Shown here: positions 1 to 6,055 of the stretch, piece by piece
Layout of the letters: every line of letters starts with the position of its first letter
How positions within the stretch are numbered: the stretch's first letter is position 1
Origin: Acidobacteriota bacterium
GTDB taxonomy: Bacteria; Acidobacteriota; Terriglobia; Terriglobales; Acidobacteriaceae
Direction: 5' to 3'
Assembly (NCBI GenBank): GCA_025353435.1
Contig: JANXQR010000011.1
Coordinates: forward strand, 1-8,796
DNA: 8,796 nt
Notes under the pieces: generated by a model
The model's database searches: none
What the model was told of the DNA's origin: nothing
Seen by the model: only the letters and a program-made list of their open reading frames with translations
Program-made: the position numbers and the translations under genes

Positions 1-437
1 AGCGCCTTCAGTTCCGCGGCAACGTCGATGGCTCGCTGAGGATCATCGAGGAGTGCACTTTCGGTCAGTTCAATGATCAGACGCTCGAGGCGGAATCCTA
101 GAGACTCGGCGGTACGGGCCACCATTTCCGGAAGCTTGAAATCGCGGAGCTGGATTGGAGAGACGTTGACTGCGATTGCCAACGAACTCTGTGCGAGAGC
201 TTCAACGGCGAATGATTTTTTCAGGATTGTTTGCGTGAGCAAGTCAATCAATCCAGTGCTCTCGGCGACCGGTACGAATTCATCTGGAGGTATGTTTCCA
301 AGAACCGGATGCGACCAGCGCGCAAGGACCTCGAAGCCGGTGATCTGACCGGTTCGCAATTCGACCACCGGCTGAAACGCCGGATAGAGTTCATCGTGAT
401 CGAGGGCCGTCCGCAGATCGGATGGATCGAAGTTCAT
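1..437 (-). CDS. EAL-domain protein, N-terminal part (runs off left edge)
   Basis: The minus strand encodes the first 145 residues of a c-di-GMP phosphodiesterase-type EAL domain. The domain begins almost at the N-terminus, with no room for an upstream sensor and no membrane segment. Visible motifs are GFEVLARW (residues 34-41, EVL in place of EAL, with the metal-binding Glu36 kept), NVSP (Asn91) and IELTES (Glu123). The sequence stops at the window edge before the DDFGTGYSS, Lys and late Glu positions, so activity cannot be judged. The start is well fixed: an in-frame TGA directly precedes the ATG at 437-435, and GGAG lies at 450-447, nine bases upstream. The gene follows rel on the same strand after 160 bases without an obvious terminator, so readthrough from rel is possible. 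From the family, the domain would hydrolyse c-di-GMP to pGpG or act as a degenerate receptor. What follows the EAL domain is unknown. Confidence 0.88.
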   Translation of the reverse strand, partial: MNFDPSDLRTALDHDELYPAFQPVVELRTGQITGFEVLARWSHPVLGNIPPDEFVPVAESTGLIDLLTQTILKKSFAVEALAQSSLAIAVNVSPIQLRDFKLPEMVARTAESLGFRLERLIIELTESALLDDPQRAIDVAAELKA

Positions 438-597
438 TCAGTCGTGCTCCGCCCCACCGGATACTTTACTCCAATACTGCAAAATAAGTAATCGAGACGA
501 ACTTAGTGCTGCTCGGGGGAAGAAAAGCCTTTTACTCAATTAGACTTGGGGACGGACCGGGGAAAAGCAGGGAAGAAGCGCATACTATTTTATCTGC

Positions 598-2952
598 CTA
601 GACTTTTTGAGTGCGCTGCACTGCGCGAACACCGGCAACCCGGCGCAGTCCCAGCACCATGCGATTCAAATGGCGCAGGTCTTCGGCTTCGACCACGAAT
701 TCGACGGCGGCCTCGCCTTCCGGACCGCGCTTGGTATCCACGCCGCGGATGTTGGTGTCATCGTCCGAGATGACCGCCGTAAGCTCTTTCAGCATGCCGG
801 CTCGGTCGTCGCAGAATATGGTGATTTTTACGGGATAACGTTGAGAACGGCCCGCGGACGGTTCACCAACGCGGGACCATTCCACGGCGATACGGCGATC
901 ACTCTCGTACAAAAGGTTCTGAACGTTGGGGCAGCTTCTTGCGTGAACCGCCACGCCTTTGCCGCGCGTGACGTAGCCGATAATTTCTTCGCCGCGAATG
1001 GGATTGCAACATCGCGCGCGATAAACGAGCAGATCGTTCTGGCCCTCAACCTGGAGCGAATCGGAACCGGTGAGGTGCAGCTTGCGGACGGCTTCGGACA
1101 TGACGCCGTCGATAGTGGCAGGCTTGGTCTCGACGCCGCTATCGGTTTCTTCTTTGTCGGCGTAGCCGGGTGCCAGTTTGCTCAAAATCTGATGGGCGGA
1201 ATGCTTGCCCTGACCAATTGTCGCAAGCAGGTCGGCAGCCGTGGCGACACCGTATTCATTGGCGATGCGGCCCAGGTCTTGGCCGTCGACCTGGGACATG
1301 GGCACCTTGTACTTGCGTGCTTCGCGCTCCAGCAGTTTACGGCCAACGTCCACGGCGCGGCGGCGCGAATCCTCATTGAGCCAGTGCTTGATCTTATTGC
1401 GAGCGCGGGGACTCTTGACGAAACTGAGCCAGTCGCGGCTCGGCTTGTGATCCTTCTGCGTGACAATTTCAACGATATCGCCAGTGCGCAGCTTGGTGCG
1501 GAGCGGCACCATGCGTCCGTTGACTTTGGCGCCTACGCATGTGTGGCCAACCTCTGTGTGCACCGTGTAGGCGAAGTCAACCGGCGTGCCATCGGCCGCC
1601 ACCACAACGACCTTTCCCATGGGCGTGAAGGTGTAAACCTCGTCAGGGTAGAGGTCCATCTTCAGGCTGGAGAGGAATTCGTTGGGATCCGTCATCTCCT
1701 TCTGCCACTCGACCAGCTGGCGGATCCAATTGAGCCGCTCTTCATCGCGAGCAGTGACAACACCTTCGCCGGCCTTGTACTTCCAGTGCGCGGCAATGCC
1801 TTCCTCGGCGATGCGATGCATTTCCTCAGTGCGGATCTGGACCTCGAACTGATGGCCGCCGTCGCCGATCACGGTGGTGTGCAAGGACTGGTAGCGGTTG
1901 GCGCGGGGCATGGCAATGAAGTCCTTGATGCGGCCCGGCACCGGACGCCACAACGCGTGAATGAGTCCGAAGACCGCGTAGCAGGCGCCGACATCCGCCG
2001 TGATGACGCGGACGGCCAGGAAGTCATACACCTGATCAAATGTGCTCTTGGTGCGCTGGATCTTTTGATAGATGGAGTAGATGCGCTTGATACGCCACTC
2101 GACCCGCGCTTCAATGTTGTTCTCGCGCAGCTGCTCTTCAAGAGCGTCTTCCACTCCGCGCAGAAACTGTTCGCCTTCGAGACGGCGCGCCTCGACCGCG
2201 TCGGACATACGCTCGTACCCGAGTGGATCGGTATAGCGGAAGGCCAGATCTTCAAGTTCGCCGCGCACTTTTCCCATGCCGAGGCGGTGAGCCAAGGGCG
2301 CGTAGATGTCCATGGTTTCGCGGGCGATGGCTTCCTGGCGTTCAGGCTTGAGATGCTCGAGCGTGCGCATGTTGTGCAGGCGATCCGCGAGCTTGATAAG
2401 GACAACGCGCACGTCGCTCACCATGGCCAGCAGCATCTTGCGGACATTCTCGGCCTGGCGGTCTTCGCGGTTCGCGAATTGAATCTTGTCGATCTTGGTG
2501 ACGCCTTCAACAATGTGCGCAACCTGGTCGCCAAAACCAGTCGCGATTTGCTCGCTGGTCGCGGGAGTGTCTTCCACTGCGTCATGGAGCAAGGCCGCTG
2601 CGATGGCGGTCGCGTCCAGTTTCATCTCGGCCAGCACTTCGGCGACCTCAAGCGGATGAATAATGTATGGCTCGCCGGAGGCGCGCTTCTGGCCAGAGTG
2701 ATGCTTGACGCAAAAGTCCCATGCCTTGCGAATCAGCGACAGGTCTTCGTTGGGACGATTGGCGCGAACCTGTAGGAGAAAAGCCTCGAAACGCTCTTCG
2801 ATTTCAGCCGCTGTAATGGATTTTGGGGTTTCGGCGGCTGGCGCTTGGACAGGTGGCGATCCGCTGTCAACGTGCAGCGGCAAACTCGGTTCCCCAAGCG
2901 CAGGGGGGACGCTGGGTGTATCAGCCGGTATCGACTGCCGGACGGTCGCCAT
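598..2952 (-). CDS. rel: Bifunctional (p)ppGpp synthetase/hydrolase, RelA/SpoT family
   Basis: This 784-residue protein makes and degrades the stringent-response alarmone (p)ppGpp in the cytoplasm, normally in contact with the ribosome. Domains in order: a Pro-rich, probably disordered N-terminus (1-45); the HD hydrolase domain with IIHP (His99), HDAVED (123-128) and RLHNMR (191-196, Asn194); the synthetase domain with YDFLAVRV (309-316), GRIKDFIAMP (340-349), YQSLHTT (354-360) and EVQIRT (370-375); TGS (about 435-497); a conserved-Cys region with RCCN (647-650) and Cys674; and a C-terminal ACT domain (about 708-784). The RxKD motif (RIKD, 341-344) marks the bifunctional Rel/SpoT class rather than synthetase-only RelA, which has ExDD. 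Hydrolase residues are intact, so both activities are expected. Length is normal to slightly long. The ATG at 2952-2950 has no Shine-Dalgarno and lies five bases after a TATAAT. The next Met is residue 110, inside the HD domain. It is divergent from the cytochrome gene. Confidence 0.97.
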   Translation of the reverse strand: MATVRQSIPADTPSVPPALGEPSLPLHVDSGSPPVQAPAAETPKSITAAEIEERFEAFLLQVRANRPNEDLSLIRKAWDFCVKHHSGQKRASGEPYIIHPLEVAEVLAEMKLDATAIAAALLHDAVEDTPATSEQIATGFGDQVAHIVEGVTKIDKIQFANREDRQAENVRKMLLAMVSDVRVVLIKLADRLHNMRTLEHLKPERQEAIARETMDIYAPLAHRLGMGKVRGELEDLAFRYTDPLGYERMSDAVEARRLEGEQFLRGVEDALEEQLRENNIEARVEWRIKRIYSIYQKIQRTKSTFDQVYDFLAVRVITADVGACYAVFGLIHALWRPVPGRIKDFIAMPRANRYQSLHTTVIGDGGHQFEVQIRTEEMHRIAEEGIAAHWKYKAGEGVVTARDEERLNWIRQLVEWQKEMTDPNEFLSSLKMDLYPDEVYTFTPMGKVVVVAADGTPVDFAYTVHTEVGHTCVGAKVNGRMVPLRTKLRTGDIVEIVTQKDHKPSRDWLSFVKSPRARNKIKHWLNEDSRRRAVDVGRKLLEREARKYKVPMSQVDGQDLGRIANEYGVATAADLLATIGQGKHSAHQILSKLAPGYADKEETDSGVETKPATIDGVMSEAVRKLHLTGSDSLQVEGQNDLLVYRARCCNPIRGEEIIGYVTRGKGVAVHARSCPNVQNLLYESDRRIAVEWSRVGEPSAGRSQRYPVKITIFCDDRAGMLKELTAVISDDDTNIRGVDTKRGPEGEAAVEFVVEAEDLRHLNRMVLGLRRVAGVRAVQRTQKV

Positions 2953-2957
2953 ACTTT

Positions 2958-2963
2958 ATTATA
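2958..2963 (-). promoter_or_regulatory. Candidate -10 box of rel, implying a leaderless mRNA
   Basis: The minus strand reads TATAAT at 2963-2958, a perfect sigma-70 type -10 hexamer, followed by five bases and then the rel ATG. A transcript starting six or seven bases after the hexamer would begin at or next to the A of the start codon. No Shine-Dalgarno precedes the ATG, which fits leaderless translation. Against it, no good -35 hexamer lies 16-18 bases upstream (ATGCAC at 17), and TTGAAA at 2980-2975 is only 11 bases away. The match could be chance in an AT-rich spot. Confidence 0.4.
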
Positions 2964-3004
2964 GGCCGGTCAAGTTTCAAGTGCATCGGCGGAGAATTGC
3001 ACGA

Positions 3005-3022
3005 GATATTGGCGATATTGGC
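3005..3022. repeat. Tandem 9-base direct repeat
   Basis: GATATTGGC occurs twice in immediate succession. It lies about 50 bases upstream of the rel start, where an activator or repressor could bind, but nine bases is not a helical period and two copies may be chance. Confidence 0.35.
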
Positions 3023-3180
3023 GCTTTGATTACATGACATTGCAGCCCATGAAACAACGCGCGCGCGAGCTGCTGGATCGGCATTGGGATTCGGGGCCAG
3101 TTTTGATAATTCGATGACCCCGCCTGACGATCATTAAATTCGAGCTAAAATCCATTAAATGTTACAGATATACGGAAGAA

Positions 3181-3201
3181 TCCTAGTCGAATCGACTAGG
3201 A
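3181..3201. repeat. Perfect 9-base-pair hairpin with alternative 3' pairing
   Basis: TCCTAGTCG (3181-3189) and CGACTAGGA (3193-3201) are perfect inverted arms around the three-base loop AAT. The GACTA inside the right arm (3194-3198) can instead pair with TAGTC at 3203-3207, enclosing GGAA, a GNRA-type tetraloop. The two foldings exclude each other. No T-tract follows in either direction, so this is not an intrinsic terminator. It lies about 110 bases before the cytochrome gene and could be a palindromic operator or part of a folded leader. Function is inferred; only the symmetry is seen. Confidence 0.5.
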
Positions 3202-3246
3202 ATAGTCAGTGTCTTAGGATCTGCTTGTGTGTGTCTACCATCACAG

Positions 3247-3286
3247 CCGAAGGAACTGGGAGAAGGCGTAGAGTCCCTTTCGGACT
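3247..3286 (+). promoter_or_regulatory. Possible structured 5' leader of the cytochrome gene
   Basis: CCGAAGG plus ACT (3247-3257) can pair with AGT plus CCTTTCGG (3272-3283), with one bulge and one mismatch, enclosing a 14-base loop. Alternatively AGTCC (3272-3276) pairs with GGACT (3282-3286) around CTTTC. The two folds share bases and compete. They end about 15 bases before the ribosome-binding site. I do not recognise a known riboswitch class, and no promoter shows that this stretch is transcribed. Confidence 0.25.
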
Positions 3287-3309
3287 AAAGGTTCAGAACT
3301 GAGGAATTT

Positions 3310-3738
3310 ATGTTGAAACGCCTTTCACTGTTAGCCATGGTAGCCGGACTCGTCCTGGCCGTTGGTTTTGCAGACCAAACTAAAAATAAGATCATCATCC
3401 CCGTTGAAAAAACCAGCCCTTCTGATGGCAAGCAGATGTTCAACAGCTATTGCGCACCGTGCCATGGCGCAGACGGGCGAGGCCATGGACCCGCAGCCCA
3501 GGCACTGAAGACGCAACCTGTTGACCTGACTCTACTTGCGCGCATGAATCATGGCAAATATCCCGACACGCACGTCTTATCCGTGCTCCAGTTTGGGGCG
3601 GAAATCAAGGCGCACGGATCATCGGAAATGCCGGTCTGGGAGCCGATTCTCAGTAATATGAACGCCACCGACGCACAGGCTAAGCAACTCAGATTAGGCA
3701 ACTTGAGCCGTTATTTGGAACGGATTCAGGTGAAATAA
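3310..3738 (+). CDS. Exported class I monohaem cytochrome c
   Basis: This 142-residue protein is a small periplasmic electron carrier. The N-terminus has Met-Leu-Lys-Arg followed by a hydrophobic stretch (about 5-20) and a plausible signal-peptidase I site after GFA (residues 19-21); no lipobox Cys is present. CAPCH (48-52) is the single haem c attachment site, with His52 as proximal ligand, and Met107 in SSEMPVW is the likely distal ligand. The spacing and the MPxW motif match small class I cytochrome c domains of the CccA/cytochrome c551 type. GAGGA at 3301-3305 is a good ribosome-binding site for the ATG. It is divergent from rel and lies 155 bases upstream of the methyltransferase on the same strand. 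No oxidase, dehydrogenase or haem-maturation gene is adjacent, so its redox partner cannot be named. Confidence 0.9.
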   Translation: MLKRLSLLAMVAGLVLAVGFADQTKNKIIIPVEKTSPSDGKQMFNSYCAPCHGADGRGHGPAAQALKTQPVDLTLLARMNHGKYPDTHVLSVLQFGAEIKAHGSSEMPVWEPILSNMNATDAQAKQLRLGNLSRYLERIQVK

Positions 3739-3843
3739 GGCTGGTTGCCGGTAAGGAGCTGGCATCCGGGACTGCGATCATCCCAAATCGCTCAAAGCTG
3801 AGGAGCCCTGGCCGCCTCGCCGGGTCTCATCGGCGTTCTGGCT

Positions 3844-3942
3844 GGGTTAGAGTGACTCATGGAGCGAGCGAACTTAGCCTCACCTGGGAGCTTATGACCA
3901 AGCAGGAGAAACCAAGGCCCGCCGAGAACCAGAAGGCGGCCC
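3844..3942 (+). repeat. 99-base inverted repeat, internal copy
   Basis: This segment is identical, base for base, to the reverse complement of 8698-8796. The match stops at 3943 (C here, G in the other copy). It covers the upstream region and first codons of the methyltransferase. This copy reads in frame into that gene without a stop, so I take it as the native one. The exact length and the position of its partner at the window end point to an assembly overlap. Confidence 0.97.
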
Positions 3943-5300
3943 CGTATCGCACTGGCCGGCCTGCAACAGCACCTGTGAGGGGCGATCGGCCTTCGCTTCG
4001 TGGCGAAGGCGGGAACCCGAAGGCGCGTCGTCCAACCGAACCCGCTCCACTCCGCACGGGCCCCACCACCGTGGGAGCGACCATCAGCCGCAGGGCCGCG
4101 GAACGAATTCGCAACGGACACGTCTGGGTCTACGCCTCGGACGTGGAGTCGGTTGTGACGGGCGTTTCTGCCGGAAGCGGCAACATTCCAGGCCTGCTTC
4201 CCGTCGCCGATAACCGCGGGTTGCTGCTTGGAACCGCGCTTTACAGTCCCTCGTCCCAGATTGCACTACGGATGATTTCGCTCCAGGCCGTCACCGAGGC
4301 TGAGTGGCTGGGACTGATTGCGGAGAGGCTCAGGAAGGCGATTGCACGTCGCCGGGTGCTAATGACCGCGGAGACCGACGCTTGCCGGTTGTGCTTTAGC
4401 GAGGCCGATGAATTGCCAGGAATTATTGCCGACAAATACGGCAACCTGGTTGTTCTGCAATTGCTTGCCAAGGGGCTTGATTCGGCGGAGGTGCGATCGA
4501 CGTGTGCACGAATCCTCAAGGAGGAGTTATCGCCGGAGGCAATCGTCGAACGGCCGGATCCGCGCGTGCGGGAGCTTGAAGGGCTTTCCGCTCCTAACCT
4601 GGCTCCCCTTTGGTCAGTTTCCCCGGAAGCGGCCACAGCCAGCACGGCGTTTCGTTTGAACGGACTGGAATTTCAATTTGACGCCAACTCCGGCCAGAAA
4701 ACAGGGGCCTTTCTCGACCAGCGAGCGAACTATGCGGCAGCGGCGGACTGGGCGAAGCGACTGGGCGCGACTGACCGCGCACTCGACGTCTGCACCTACC
4801 AGGGCGGGTTTGCGTTGCATCTTGCGCGGAATTGCCGGCAGGTCACGGGAATTGACGCTTCGCACGCATCGCTCGAAGTGGCTGAACGCAACCTGGCGGC
4901 GAATCGCAAGCTGCTCAGTGCGGAGGTCGATTGGATTGAAGCCGACGCATTTGAGCTGCTGCGCGCCTGGTCCGATAGCAAGGAAAGCTTCGACACCATC
5001 GTGCTGGATCCGCCCGCATTTGCAAAGACGCTGCGGGCCGTCGAAGGCGCGTTGCGGGGGTATAAGGAACTCAACTTGCGCGCCCTCAAGATGCTGCGCC
5101 CTGGTGGATTGCTTGTGACCTGCTCATGCTCGCATCATGTGTCCTGGGAAGAGCTGCAGGGAACGGTAGCGGCAGCGGCTGCCGACGCACACCGGCGTGT
5201 GCGCCTGCTGGAACGCCGTGGCGCCGAAGTCGATCATCCCGTGATATTGAGCCTTCCGGAGAGCGAATATCTGAAGTGCCTGGTGCTGGAAGTTGAATGA
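3894..5300 (+). CDS. rlmI: RlmI-like class I SAM-dependent 23S rRNA (cytosine-5) methyltransferase
   Basis: The protein belongs to the RlmI/RlmK-like family (PUA domain plus Rossmann methyltransferase), whose best-known member forms m5C1962 in 23S rRNA. Numbered from the ATG (468 residues): a Pro/Arg-rich extension (1-60); a PUA-like domain (about 62-130, with RRAAERIRNGHVWVY at 66-80); a linking domain; GQKTGAFLDQR (267-277); SAM motif I DVCTYQGGF (298-306); LDPPAFAK (371-378); and TCSCSH (409-414), the likely catalytic Cys region. The enzyme usually has about 400 residues, so the extension is unusual. Start choice: the frame is open to a GTG at 3852, giving 482 residues, but the ATG at 3894 has GGGAG at 3886-3890, three bases away. 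That spacing is short, so the start is uncertain. Both candidate starts lie in the 99-base repeat. The exact rRNA target is inferred from the family. Confidence 0.9.
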   Translation: MTKQEKPRPAENQKAAPYRTGRPATAPVRGDRPSLRGEGGNPKARRPTEPAPLRTGPTTVGATISRRAAERIRNGHVWVYASDVESVVTGVSAGSGNIPGLLPVADNRGLLLGTALYSPSSQIALRMISLQAVTEAEWLGLIAERLRKAIARRRVLMTAETDACRLCFSEADELPGIIADKYGNLVVLQLLAKGLDSAEVRSTCARILKEELSPEAIVERPDPRVRELEGLSAPNLAPLWSVSPEAATASTAFRLNGLEFQFDANSGQKTGAFLDQRANYAAAADWAKRLGATDRALDVCTYQGGFALHLARNCRQVTGIDASHASLEVAERNLAANRKLLSAEVDWIEADAFELLRAWSDSKESFDTIVLDPPAFAKTLRAVEGALRGYKELNLRALKMLRPGGLLVTCSCSHHVSWEELQGTVAAAAADAHRRVRLLERRGAEVDHPVILSLPESEYLKCLVLEVE

Positions 5301-5310
5301 GGTTGGCTCG

Positions 5311-5907
5311 CTAGGATTGTGGTTTCCGTCGAGATAAGCGATTGAAGAAGCGCAGCAAGGTCGGGCGCTTTGCTGATGGACCGTGGCCGTCGTTGGGGGC
5401 GCTCTCGGACCGCATTTGCGCCACGGTAGCTTTGACTTCGGCGCGAAGGCTCTCGACTTCAAAGGCGCAGGATCGAAGATAGGCTGAGACGGTGAGCTTG
5501 GCTTCAGCGGCACGCAGATGCAATTGCTCGTTCTCCTCAGCGCTGAGTCGGACTGTGATGCTGGAACATCTTCGGCCTGATTGGTGCGGGGATTTGGTAT
5601 CGCCAGGGCTGATGGCGTCAGGCGGGCCCGATGCGGTGCGGGCAGCAATGTCACCAGACGCATACATCGTCACATTTGCAGCCGCATCCCAACCAGGTTC
5701 CGATGGCGGAACCATCGGGCGGAAGCGAGTGTGGGTGCGCAGCGCCTGTTCGTAGCTCAGAGAGGCAACGTCCTCGTCCAGGTCATCCAGATTTTGATCA
5801 GGCGGTGGTAGTTTTTCAGCCGCCACGAAGCCTGCGAGGAGCCCCGCGAAGGTGCGAGACGGATGCGCAGGAGCTGCTGAAGTCAAGGGCTGCATGCTCA
5901 CAAGCAT
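5311..5907 (-). CDS. Uncharacterised protein with ribbon-helix-helix-like segment
   Basis: I do not recognise a named family. From the ATG at 5907 the protein has 198 residues. The N-terminal third contains HPSRTFAGLLAGF (15-27) and an acidic stretch (37-47) leading into LSYEQALRTH; the middle (65-112) looks disordered. Residues about 115-148 (SSITVRLSAEEN, then two helices) resemble a ribbon-helix-helix DNA-binding fold as seen in MobC-type mobilisation proteins and antitoxins. A charged helix that may form a coiled coil (149-168) and a basic tail (180-198) follow. Other possible starts are TTG 5919 and ATG 5895; none has a clear Shine-Dalgarno. The stop codon lies ten bases from the converging methyltransferase stop. 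It is 148 bases downstream of the GAF-EAL gene on the same strand and may share its transcript. No relaxase or toxin gene is nearby, so mobilisation or antitoxin roles are not supported. Confidence 0.7.
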   Translation of the reverse strand: MLVSMQPLTSAAPAHPSRTFAGLLAGFVAAEKLPPPDQNLDDLDEDVASLSYEQALRTHTRFRPMVPPSEPGWDAAANVTMYASGDIAARTASGPPDAISPGDTKSPHQSGRRCSSITVRLSAEENEQLHLRAAEAKLTVSAYLRSCAFEVESLRAEVKATVAQMRSESAPNDGHGPSAKRPTLLRFFNRLSRRKPQS

Positions 5908-5957
5908 AGAGGAGAGCAATCCATGCGAAGTTTGCGACCCGTCAAAACAGGGCTGTG

Positions 5958-5978
5958 GATTTCCTGAAAGGGGAAATC
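5958..5978. repeat. Intergenic hairpin between GAF-EAL gene and downstream gene
   Basis: GATTTCC (5958-5964) and GGAAATC (5972-5978) form a perfect 7-base-pair stem around a seven-base loop. It lies about 80 bases after the GAF-EAL stop and 50 bases before the next minus-strand start. No T-run follows on the minus strand, so it is at best a weak terminator or an mRNA-end structure that could reduce expression of the downstream gene. Confidence 0.3.
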
Positions 5979-6055
5979 TTAAACCGAAGATTCAAAATGG
6001 GATGGCTAACGCTGCGCTTATCAATTCGGAGTGCTTGCTATGCAACGCGATCCAC

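Larger units (their letters stand above)
2953..3309. other. Divergent intergenic region between rel and the cytochrome gene
   Basis: These 357 bases separate two divergently transcribed genes and are more AT-rich than the flanking genes from about 3100 on. They hold the possible rel -10 box, a small tandem repeat (3005-3022), a strong hairpin (3181-3201) and a structured stretch just before the cytochrome start (3247-3286). The cytochrome ribosome-binding site is GAGGA at 3301-3305, five bases before the ATG (3306-3309 plus the junction). I could not identify a convincing promoter for the cytochrome gene. A 27-residue ORF at 3034-3117 lacks a ribosome-binding site and is not annotated. Confidence 0.6.

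Noticed and set aside
1..99. Possible k-mer overlap at the left end like that at the right end
   Set aside because: I found no second copy of the first bases elsewhere in the window, including in the other EAL gene.
523..533. AAAAGCCTTTT as a possible terminator after rel
   Set aside because: The palindrome has a one-base centre, so it cannot form a proper hairpin, and no GC-rich stem is present.
607..2775. 722-codon open frame on the plus strand opposite rel
   Set aside because: It is antiparallel to a clearly conserved gene, shows no domain I recognise and has composition expected from the complement of a GC-rich coding frame.
3034..3117. 27-residue plus-strand ORF between rel and the cytochrome gene
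   Set aside because: No Shine-Dalgarno, no recognised product and a length common by chance.
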